A stretch of DNA of 64,000 nucleotides from Owenia fusiformis (Eukaryota; Annelida; Polychaeta; Sabellida; Oweniidae): contig CAIIXF020000012.1 of NCBI GenBank assembly GCA_903813345.2, forward strand, positions 13,004,932-13,068,931, given 5' to 3'. Positions 50,401 to 59,990 of this stretch are shown one piece after another; positions within the stretch are counted from its first letter, which is position 1; every line of letters starts with the position of its first letter. The position numbers and the translations under genes are program-made. The notes below the pieces were generated by a model. The model was given only the letters and a program-made list of their open reading frames with translations. It did no database searches and was not told the origin of the DNA.

Positions 50401-53400
50401 CGGTATTTTTAAAATTTCGTCACTTTTCTTTTATCCGCGATCACTTTTAAGCTTAGTTTTGAAGATTGGAGGCTGCATTGTTAGTTCATAAGAAAATTGC
50501 ATATCTTGTCAATGAAATGGTAAATAAAAAGAAATATAACTCGATTCGTGTATTTACTGAAAAACAATCAAAATATTTATGTACTTAATCAAAGAGAAAC
50601 TAGATGGATTGCTGTAATTTTATGAGAATTGGATATTCCCCAATGTACTGGGAACCTGATGGGCCTGTTTTTAGCTAAGGACACACTGTAAAACGATCAC
50701 AGACGACCGAGTAAAAGTACACCTACCTCTCTCTGGATCAAAAATGGAGGTCTGCGTCCAGTATTTCCAGTTGCACCAGACGAAAATACTGGGCGCGTTT
50801 CTATCTACTGAGTTTAAGGATTTTTATTGTTACGTTTTCCGATGGTTTGCTGAGGTATTGTGTGTTATGCAATGATAATATGATTATTCTACAATTATTA
50901 TTATCGTTAGTTATTTACATTGGTATAATTAATTTATATTTGACAAAATAGTTATATGTTAATATAAACAAGCCAAGGCAATTAGAATTAACAGATTAAT
51001 GAGTTACCAGCAGTTCATGTATGCATTCGCCGGACTCTAGACAGCGAAGACGATTCTTTCTTGTGTCGCATTGGTTTGCTAAAATTAACGTTTAACAGAT
51101 TTTAAAGACCGAGTACAAATTCTAAGATTGTGACCATATTGAGACAATATCACAAAATCACAGGAATGATATTTTGTAATATCTCAAAAAGCATAGAAAT
51201 GAGGAATCTATGGATTGATAGATGGCCATGTGATATTTTGTTGGTCATGTTTTTTATTTGTCTGTTCCTTCTTAATGGTTTATCGGATGACTGCTAGATG
51301 TTAATAAGGTACTTTCGAAAATATACTATACAAAACAATTAGACAAACAGAGTACTGTATCTTACGTATTTCTAGGGGTTATGTCATCATGATAAACCAT
51401 GACATTTCAATTCTTTTCAGCCCTGAGATGCATGTTTCAGGTGAAACAGAAATATGCTATGAGTATCAGAATGGGGTTGGGTATAGTAGAGTGAAAAGTG
51501 GGTAATGTATCGAGGGTAGAAGGTTGGTGTCGCGTTTTAGCATGTAAGGGAGCATCTCGAACCCGGATCTCGAACGATCATTGGATTACTTACTGTATTT
51601 GAACAGATGTGACCACCTCCCCCCTCATAACTGTGTTTGAGAAATGTTGATATGCGTTATTTCGTTGGTCACACTATATTTAACATAATATGTTATGCAG
51701 TTAAGCTAAAAGTAAAATACTATAGATCAGGTTCATGTAAAATAACATACTTATCTTGTACACGATCTCCGTATTGATCTTTGCATATTTACTATGCATC
51801 TTCAGTCGTCCAAAATCTACTTCACGTGCCTTGGAGATACTCTTAAACTTGTCTTCCGCCCTGAAGAATATATTCTGATTTACATGGTCAGTCCATTTTG
51901 GTTTTCTGGTGCCTGGTGCAATATCTTCACTTTAAGTCTAATAACTATGGAGTTGATATTGCGCCAGATATTGTGAGAATATAGTTAATAAAGTCGACTA
52001 TACTATTCTATATAATAGCTATATAACTAAGTCACGTATTAATCTGAAGTTAAGATCACCCATTGTGTTGCGTTAAAACATGAATATAAATGCACATTAG
52101 AGTATAGACTTCACCTAACCAAACCCGTCTGGCCCAGTCATTAACCAAACCCGTCGGTCTGGCCCAGTTATCTACTCCCGACGTCGTAGATCTGGGTAGA
52201 GACGTAGAGACGGGTTCGGTTAGCCCAGTCATCTACTCCCGAAGTCGTAGATCTGGGCCAGACGGGGTTCAATGCAAAAAAGGGGATTTACTAGGGAAAA
52301 AACACACTGGTTTTTCAATGTATAATACGTGCTGATAAATGAATAAACATCATAAAAAACACTCACGTTTTTGTTCCTTGTATCAAACTTTGTATTTATA
52401 TTAGGTTTCCATCGCTGGATAACGGCTAATAAATAAGAACGAAACGATTAAACGCAGCAAAAAGAAAAATTCTTCTTCGGGACTTTTGTACTATACAAGT
52501 CATCCTTTTAGTTATATACTTTGCTAAAGAGCATGCGCTTAACATTTTTTTGTCCGTGGTTTTATGAAGTAATCTACATTTCGATTACAAATACGCTGAA
52601 GAAAACGTAATATTTGGAATGTATTGGTTCCCGGGAAATGTATTTTCGTTCCATGAAAGTTAAAAAATCATCGCGTCACACTTATGTTACGTCACATCAC
52701 GTGACTTTATTCGGTGCGGAGAACTGACGAAAATATTGACGAAATCTTGTGCCCATTTCAACATCAATATAACAAACAAAACACCACATTTACATGTAAA
52801 TTATATACTCTTTAATTCAAATAAATACTTGGGTTTACATGGAGCCCGATGTTTTGGTTGGATGGCTAATAGGGAATGAATAATAAGTAATGATTTAGCA
52901 ACATGTTTTTTTTACGGAGTAAATCCTCCTTTTTTGCATTGGACCTCGTCTGGCCCAGATCTACGACGTCCGGAGTAGATAAGGTGTCACTCCTGTAAAT
53001 CATTGAAAAATATTGAAAAAAATCACTAAATTCAAGTCCTGGGGTACTATATCGCCATTTTCGAACGAACTAGCCCATACAATGACTATATTTCTGCGTT
53101 CCCCTATACATAACCTTCATCTCGACACTATATTTAACATAGGGTTTACGTCTCGATTTTTAGATATCACTACGCCAACATAGGGACTCATTTTCAGGTA
53201 AAATCCCTGCTTCACCGATGAAAATTAACGAATAAAGTAGTTCCAGTTTGCAGCCGGGACTATATTCTTGCGATTGTTTTCTTAAAATGACACACTTAGA
53301 AAGTACTTGGCCTCAGCTTTACATAAATACCTCAAATGGCCACATTGCATACACTTAAACCTACTATACACACCATTGAAGTTGGCATGGCTTCGTTTTT

Positions 53401-53816
53401 AAAGTATTAAAAAACACTGTCCTACCCGGAAGTGCTATTTACCGGAGTGACACCATAACAGGGCCAGACGGGTTTGGTTAAGACTTCACCCATCGCTCCA
53501 TATTTCCTTGTGTTGTACTTGGCTCGTGAGAGGATTTGTATAATCGTTTGCTAATAGGTACCAGTGTTAGTAATCAACATAATCGGCTAACAGACTGTAC
53601 AGAAGAAGTCGAATCTGTGTTGCATAATTGATTCTCATACGTATGAATTGAAAGAAATACCAACCTGTAAAGGCGCTGTTCGATTCCTTGAAGTTTCTGA
53701 TCCAATCCATTTGTGTAACCCCCGTCCAAGCGCATATGCCTCAATCTGCTACTCGGTTCATTTGCACCAGCCACAAAATCAACAAACACAAAAACTAAAC
53801 AGGTATACGTATTCAT
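44283..53816 (-). CDS. Extracellular haemoglobin linker chain, gene L2b, with alternative 3' ends
   Basis: Common exons: 53816-53665 (signal and coil), 51860-51751 (coil), 51078-51008 and 49802-49745 (LDL-A). From exon 4 two routes keep the frame. The single terminal exon 49651-49398 gives about 214 residues. The pair 45048-44862 and 44475-44283 gives about 256. No stop, frameshift or lost splice border was found in any exon. The first route gives a C-terminus (VKFHEGLGSKYTIVALTKE...) unlike the other; the second matches L1a. Mature features: coil, six-Cys LDL-A, C-terminal domain. Introns hold a mariner-type element and a 10-bp-duplication element. Identity as a linker is inferred from architecture. 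Confidence 0.75.
44862..45048 (-). CDS. L2b exon 5
   Basis: 187 nt after TTTCCAG, ending GGAAG/GTACTA. It encodes FSLFSTGLIYRAYLSRSQTC to TLEWEFEWING. It can follow exon 4 in phase. Confidence 0.7.
45660..45800. repeat. Fragment of the inverted-repeat sequence seen at 9,511-9,660
   Basis: CCTGACTCCGTCGGTA and ACACATTTCAATGACACCAT match the left unit. The homology breaks at about 45,790 and resumes at 49,338, so everything between is inserted or rearranged. Confidence 0.6.
45903..46075. mobile_element. Diverged MITE related to 27,113-27,301
   Basis: Left CTTGCCCGTAGCCAGC and right CTGGCTACAGGCCTG are imperfect inverted repeats; TTTTGTAAGAATTTCTGGCC matches the interior of the other copy. Confidence 0.55.
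46290..47580. repeat. About 135-bp tandem array with hairpin end
   Basis: Eight or nine copies of a unit with AGTCAGATTTGAATTTCTGA, GTAGATGATTTTGAAAAA and ACCTTTTTGACCTTTTTTGA. It ends in GACGCCGGACGCC repeats and the hairpin CACCACTTTTGGTGGTG. ATGTCACCAC stands at both borders, so the block may be a mobile unit of its own. Confidence 0.85.
47600..48370. other. Middle of the mariner-type element, no gene assigned
   Basis: A 105-codon plus-strand frame (47,942-48,259, starting MGTDDSKRISKNTLLNYL) and overlapping minus frames exist, but none is recognised or has splice support. Confidence 0.25.
48700..48840 (-). pseudogene. Mariner transposase remnant
   Basis: Minus-strand frame with YIFQHDGAPSNISHKSVK, then CLKENVSRIIPPN and SPNICDYHV. 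It corresponds to the segment around the second and third catalytic acids of mariner transposases, where the expected SPDLNP-type motif is degraded. The N-terminal half is not recognisable. Confidence 0.7.
49398..49651 (-). CDS. L2b alternative terminal exon
   Basis: After AATTTTGTAG, 83 codons run to TAA (49,400-49,398). They start VKFHEGLGSKYTIVALTKEH, include KIWTVKMNDFLV, and end RTGTTVLIG. Phase matches exon 4. Two Cys (YKCTEHNVKIEC) could form a disulphide. Its left-unit copy is broken. Confidence 0.65.
49745..49802 (-). CDS. L2b exon 4, LDL-A second half
   Basis: 58 nt, VCDGHVDCADGSDERAHVC, between TTTTAG and GTGAGT. Confidence 0.87.
49924..50800. mobile_element. Inverted-repeat element, shorter copy
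   Basis: GCGTCCAGTATTTTCGTC near the left end is mirrored near the right. It is the same insertion as 10,424-12,258 without the later nested elements. Confidence 0.65.
51008..51078 (-). CDS. L2b exon 3, LDL-A first half
   Basis: 71 nt: TNQCDTRKNRLRCLESGECI and HELL, phase 0 at the end. Confidence 0.86.
51751..51860 (-). CDS. L2b coil exon 2
   Basis: 110 nt: RAEDKFKSISKAREVDFGRL and KMHSKYAKINTEIVYKI, with donor GTATGT. Confidence 0.8.
52116..53480. mobile_element. 1,365-bp TIR element with 10-bp duplication (Mutator-like?)
   Basis: AGACTTCACC at 52,106-52,115 is repeated at 53,481-53,490. The termini TAACCAAACCCGTCTGGCCC and GGGCCAGACGGGTTTGGTTA are perfect inverted repeats. The left unit has a single AGACTTCACC at 34,024. 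The duplication length fits Mutator-like elements. There is no transposase; the subterminal TCTACTCCCGACGTCGTAGA motif is repeated. Confidence 0.8.
53665..53816 (-). CDS. L2b exon 1, signal peptide and coil start
   Basis: MNTYTCLVFVFVDFVAGA, then NEPSSRLRHMRLDGG and DQKLQGIEQRLYR; 152 nt with donor TACAG/GTTGGT. Confidence 0.83.
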
Positions 53817-53926
53817 AGCAGATATATATTAATGAACTGTACACATTCTCTCTCTTATGTAACTGGATAACTAACTGAGCAACGAAAGTCGAAAGTTTTA
53901 AAGTCCATTTTTTAATAAGATGTTGA

Positions 53927-53934
53927 TGACGTAA
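53927..53934 (-). promoter_or_regulatory. CRE-like site upstream of L2b
   Basis: TTACGTCA on the minus strand, 111 bases before the start codon, in the same context (AAATTACGTCATCA) as in L1a. Confidence 0.35.
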
Positions 53935-53980
53935 TTTGTCTTAAGGTTACAATATTCTATTTTGGATTTGGCCTGCTTAA

Positions 53981-55473
53981 AGTGCCCGATAAAGTATAAA
54001 ATGCGCATGCGTCCAGGTGTTGATAAACTATAAATAGCGAAAATCCAGGGTTTGTCACCACAAGGTAAGCCAGGACGTGTTGAGAGAACAGCTAGTGCTG
54101 ATATTGAATTTATATGTAGCCAGATAAGTTTCCTTATTGAAATTACATATGGTTATTAGCAATACTTTGTAGGTGCTAAATAATAAAATATTTAGAGTAT
54201 ATATGAGAGAAATTGGTCATTTCGAACCTGTTGAAAAGTTTGTAGCTCTCGGCTACACCGGGGAATTTACTTCCATGAGTACACACATAAATGTGGGGTT
54301 CCCCAAGAGGTACGCGACAAGGTGACCTGGCATCAAATGTGCGACTAAATGCTACTATCGAGAAGATAAAATAACGAATACGACAATAAGTTATTGCATG
54401 TGACAATTCCGAGCCTTCATCTCACTGAAGTATTTTGAAGTGAAAATAGGATTTTTGTTTTGATACATGGATTCAGATGAACGTAACTTTATTCTGACAA
54501 CTAATCAAAACTGAACAAAATTGATTGTACGTAACAGACAATTTATTGTTTTACAATGTTTTGATTGGCTAAACGAATGAAACCAACAAATTATGACATG
54601 TGAAATGACAATTTTGAAATGTAAAATTTAAAAGTGACAAACACAACCTCCCTATCCACTCTTTGGGAGCCCTAGTAAATTAGTAATATGTACATGCAGC
54701 AGTGGTAGTGTGCAGCTTATTATCACACTACGCTTTGTATTCTAAAGCCTGTTGTTTGTAATAACACTGTTCACTCAACGTATGTTTTGTGTGTGGGCAG
54801 TCAACGATAATCATTGTTTTATCCCGGTTATATGACCTCGGCAATTATAACAAAACCGTACTAAACGAAAAAACGCAAATAAGAGAAAGCTTTCACACAC
54901 ATATAAAAAATGAACTAGTCTAATCCGCCAGTATAAACTCTGTGCTATACGTAGCCGGGTCAGGCGCACACTTTAAAGTGTGCGCCAAAATTTAAAACTG
55001 CGCAGGCGCAGCGCTCTCGCTAACCTATATAAAGAGATTACCGGGTACAGGCTTCAGAGGTAAGCCAGGAAGGTGTACAACTATCGTCCCGTGTTGATTT
55101 CCCGTATAATCGTAACCAGGCAAGTTTCAACATTGGAATTGAAAATAACTATTAGATACACTTTGTAGATGTTTATATATGAAGGTATTAAGTGTATGCA
55201 TCAATCAAATGCCTCATTTTGAACATATAAAAAGTATTTGTGTTTTGTTTCCCAGGGAATTGTATTCTCATGTAATACACACATAAATAGTGTACATTAT
55301 GTTGTTCTTTAATAGCCTGGCTTATATAATATTGAAGGGCATGCTTATTGTACACACGAGTACATGCATGAAGGTCTAATATTGATATTGCTTGCATACC
55401 TAAGTAAAAAATAAACCCTTCTAATCCCCTAATGTAAACACGGCGGTATACGTAGCCCGATTTATCGGGGGCT
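53981..55473. mobile_element. 1.49-kb element at TTAA with two similar halves
   Basis: TTAA flanks both ends. The termini AGTGCCCGATAAA and, inverted, AGCCCCCGATAAA match at 11 of 13. The left unit has the empty site GCCTGCTTAAGGAAG. Two head-to-tail halves each carry a TATA-like string (CTATAAATAG; CTATATAAAG) followed by GGTAAGCCAGG, and the second half contains the palindrome GGCGCACACTTTAAAGTGTG. No ORF is recognised. Confidence 0.75.
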
Positions 55474-56049
55474 TTAAGGAAGTAGGAACTAGAGACCAAG
55501 ATTGTTAGAAATCTTATGGAGGCACTGAAGGCGTTTATGACCTTTTAAAGTTACTAAGATGTAAAATCGGGAAAATGTCATGGGTGAACTCCTGTCAATT
55601 TGAAGCAATCTTTTATATTATCAATTCTATCGATCAAAATATCGATTTTTAACACCATTTGCGCACCATTGGTGTTTAACCGTGAAAAAATGACATTTTT
55701 ATATTTTGAAGGGGACTGTTGGCCAACAACAAAAGGTCACGTCTCAAATCAAATATCAGATATAAACTCATGGCAACTTGGAGCGAGTCACAATTTCACC
55801 TTGACAAAAATGGAAGATGACCTTGGTCTTTGTCCTTAAACATTGATGCAAGTTACACTTGATGCAAATGACTAAATTATGATTGTAACCATGTAGATAC
55901 ACTTATCTAATAGTTTTATTCCTTTTAAGGGACCATAAACTATGCCAATGAAAAAAGGACATAAAATATGCTTGCTCAAAGTTTAACCGACCTTTCTTCT
56001 CAAATAGTAAAAGACATGAGATAGTTTACGCTATATACTTTAGTTTATA

Positions 56050-58284
56050 CAGGGTGTTCCAAAAGTAACAGGACTGGTGCTGGCATTTTGTTAAATATGC
56101 ACCAATCGTCTTCAAAATTTTACATATTTTACTTTCATGTATCGTTACTTAGATAGCAAAGTTTCAACAAAATATATGAAACTTGGATAGAGTTATGGTT
56201 GCTATAGTAACATGACATCACAATACCCGGGGCAACATTCCACGCAAAAAGTTACAGAGACATTAAGCATTTTGTACATGCCATATCCTTCTGTACATGC
56301 CATATCAAAGTTGAAATGCAACAAGTGGTGGGAATTACATTTGTTTTACATCATTTGATATTCCTATGTATCACACTACCCTACCACGTGACCACGTTTA
56401 AAAGGGAAACAGGGTACAGCTTAGTTGCAAATGGAGGACGTGGGTTTAATTCCATATTTCTGAACGTAAAATACATTTTACATATATTTCTAGTGTTCTA
56501 CCAGACATAGAATTGATTCATCAAGGAGTGTGTAGAATATTGTTGGCAAAAAACCACTATAGGCAAAGATAGATAATAGTGGGCGCAGTGAAGCAAAACC
56601 AAATGCAATACACGATACATTTCAGTAAATCTATCAACGTACAGGGAGTATGTAAGTGTCCCTTCAAAAATGTTACATTGATATGTAACAAAAAACCCAG
56701 TTAACTGTTGTTTAAACTGCGTGTCATCGTGTTATAGGTGGATACGTTTTCTAGTATGTTAGTCAACTGTATTTTTGTGAATTTGAACAAAACATTTTGA
56801 ATGGTCGGGTTTTTAGGACGGTAGTGAATTAGACCATTCAAGGGGCTCTATAGAAAAATTCTTCATATGTAGTTCAGGCAATTTTGATTATTCTGAGTAG
56901 CAAATAGTCATTAATACTGATAGCGGATAGTCATTTATCATTAACGTGTTGATATTTAATTTCGTTATTTTATTTCAATTTGATACCCTAGTAACACGTA
57001 TAATCTAGCGTTCTTGTTAATTTAATGACTAAAATGCATACGACTTGAAAGCCCGTGTCTAAATCTACAAAATAATGTTTACTTTATTTGGATTAAATAA
57101 CAATTGATGACACCTCAAAGCATCAACAGGCGGCCTTTTTAGCATTACTTTCACTGTTTGCAATGTAAATGTACATGAGGTCGGGACATAGTATGTCTGT
57201 ATAATCAGCTTACTTTCTCGCTCCCTGTACTATTGAACAATTTACATTCCTTGTACCCTGTATTGATCAACTTTTGCAGCTGTGTACCGTGTACTATGAC
57301 ATATCAAATATTTAAAATTTAAAACGATATTATTTACATTATTTCTTCAACTATCATATAACTTGGAACATGGACTTCACTATTGCACCACTGAAGTGTA
57401 GCGAATAGCAATATTGACTCACTCCGAGCACCAAACGTATTAACCTTTTGACTAAGCAGTCGATATACTCAAAAGCGACATGTTTGAAAGCCAAAAGATT
57501 CGCGCATGCGCGATCGAGGTAGGGTAGTGTGATGTATCCTCTACTTTGAAAAACAGGCTCCTCTTTGGTGAGTACAAGAGTAGTACTCTGTATCCATGAC
57601 CCAAACACATGAGTGAACCCATTTGAGGACATGTCACGCAGGGCCGATTGGACAATTTGGGGAAGGTCATTCTCATCTTTAAAGGTCTTACAGCACTGAT
57701 TAGCATTCCGTTCTCAATATAAGTAAAAATTAGATATTGCATGATCAGAGGAGTATGGTGCATGGTTTTAGACCTCAAGACCTGGCTCCTCTATAGCTGC
57801 ATGGTCTTAAATGATGACCTGCGGGTAGACGCGCTATCAAGGTAGATGACTGGCTTCAAATTGGGTCTTTTCAAAAACTCAACCGTGAATTGTTCAGACC
57901 CATATACATAGTGATATTCCAGGAAATTGAATAAATATTATTACCATTATGAAATTATACTTGAATCAGAGTTATATGGCAACACCTCTACAACAAAGGA
58001 ACTAATAAAACAAACAAGCAATGTTGTATTATAATAGGTGAATTAGATACTTTCTTCAGTAATACAAAAATGTTAGATATCACATTTTCACGGAAAAGTT
58101 GCCCCGGGTATTGTGATGTCATGTTTCTATAGCAACCATAAATCTAACCGCATTTCATCTTTTTTTCTGAAACTTTACAATTTTAGTTGCAATACTTCAA
58201 AGTACAATTCGTGAAAATTTGAAGATACTCAGTGCAAAATTTACAAAATGCCAGCACCAGTCCTGTTACTTTTGGAACACCCTG
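56050..58284. mobile_element. 2.2-kb mariner/Tc1-type element
   Basis: TA flanks inverted termini starting CAGGGTGTTCCAAAAGTAA, with arms of about 45 bp through CAGGACTGGTGCTGGCAT. The left unit lacks it (36,160). Transposase could not be recognised in any frame. Confidence 0.75.
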
Positions 58285-58451
58285 TATGTATTTTAAGAGT
58301 CTTATAATCTAAACATAATATATAATTTGCAATTTGTTATTTTGATCCACCGGGGAGGTTAACTTCCGTGGTTACTGTCGCTGCAGTCGTCGTTGTCTTT
58401 GCCGTCGTCTTCGTCTTCGTAAACATTCAGGCCTGTTCAAACTGTCAGGGG

Positions 58452-59541
58452 CTGGGCCGACTTCATTCGCAAACTCTCCAATGTAGTTCCCAGGTGAAAC
58501 GTACCGTGCAACAACATTTGTCTAGAATTTGTGATACTTCAGGCAAATGGGCAATAGCAATCATTTTCAAATAAAGATGGCAATCTAATCAATCTGTTAT
58601 ACATATTTTCATATCGACGTAAAACCAACCTATGATTCATACATGCACAGCTGTACCATATCTAAGTGCCTGACATGTATTTTCCTCTAGTCTGAAATTT
58701 TTGTGAAATTTGGAATGAAAATATTCAGACTATAGCCCACTTATGTTAAAATTTGGGATAGAAAATTATCTGTTTACATAGGAAGTGCCATTCAAAATGG
58801 CCGATTGGGTAAATTGATTTGCATATTTGTTACTTCCCCTAGCTTTATTTCCATTTGACAATATGTTGTGTTACTTTTTATAGCATTTAATTGTACCTTA
58901 CTACTTAATTGAATTGTTATAATGCTCATTTTTGGGAAGTAATGTTTCCTAAAATTGACAATTGTGTGCAGGAAATTTTCTGTTTTTCCCACATGAGGGA
59001 CATAATGATCAATAGACTAAATTCTCGGGAAATTCAGTGTATTGGATATAGACTAGCCTGACATGGCATCGATACGGTTTAGTTATGCTCCTTCTTACCA
59101 CAGTACCAAGGAGTAACAAATAGAAAGTTCCTAAATCTTAGAATACCTATGTTAGGATTTCTCCAAGGAATGTGCAAGTAAAATGTGGTGACTTAACTCT
59201 TAAAAGTGAAGAAATGAGAGTAAATATACAGACTTGGGACTTGTGTTGTATCGGCTACTATTCAATTGTTGTACCCACGGATTTTATAACTTCATAGTGA
59301 GATGAAATCGTGACCACTGATCACTGTTCGACAACTTCGTTACTTCAACTTCAAACTTTAATTCATAAAAGTTAATAGGTCAGCCCGGTAGCCGGCAGTC
59401 GGTAGTTACATTCGTGATCTAATACAAGCTCATTAACATTACATTGATAATATTTGATTGAAAAGAAAAGGTACTATGTTATTTCTATCTAAAGATCAGA
59501 TTATACTCAGTGGGATCATTATTGTCTCGATAATTACTCAC
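58452..59541. other. Region right of the duplication, 3' of the CAP gene
   Basis: Homology to the left unit ends at 58,451. The last CAP exon (with the YVV..Y.P.GN motif) is expected here or further left, but I could not find it. Nothing else was recognised. Confidence 0.4.
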
Positions 59542-59990
59542 TCCGTTTTGACTGTCACTTGCAAGTCCGATTCCAATGTTTGTAGTTGCACGCCAAACAA
59601 CCTGAGTAAAATGTCCAGTGTTCTGAAATGAATAATATCTCTGAAAGACTTATGGCTACCCACCTGAATATATTGTTGAGTTTGAATATCAATACGGATG
59701 AACCTAAAATAAAGATATTTGAATACAATTAACGACATTCAAATCGACAATGTTTGATTCTTTCTGCCTTAGCTTGACTCTGTTCACAGCGGTCAGGATT
59801 CATTCGACTTAGCTTGTATTCGCAATTTTCGGCTGTCGGCTACCAGCTTAACATATTATTTTATGAGCAACTCATTAAAATTTAAATATGAATAGTACCT
59901 ACCACTATTCTATTGGTTGGTTAAATATTAGGTTAATCCGGTAGCCGACAGTCGAAAGTTGCATTCGCAATGCAAATTCAAGCTTAGTTT
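59385..59990. repeat. Repeat related to the 1,599-2,163 palindromic MITE
   Basis: CGGTAGCCGGCAGTCGGTAG, GGCTGTCGGCTACC and GGTAGCCGACAGTCG occur with CTTGTATTCGC/TTGCATTCGC, in both orientations around CAP exon 5. Confidence 0.5.
59542..59622 (-). CDS. CAP gene exon 5 (GHFTQVVW signature)
   Basis: 81 nt between ATTTCAG and GTGAGT: NTGHFTQVVWRATTNIGIGL and ASDSQNG. It carries CAP signature 1. Confidence 0.9.

Noticed and set aside
57354-57778. Minus frames of 92-108 codons in the 2.2-kb mariner-type element
   Set aside because: They lack the mariner catalytic motifs and splice support.
59664-59703. Possible 40-nt exon in the CAP gene between TTTTAG and GTGGGT
   Set aside because: Exons 4 and 5 join in phase without it and match the family spacing. 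Including it brings a TGA after four codons. At most it is a poison exon.
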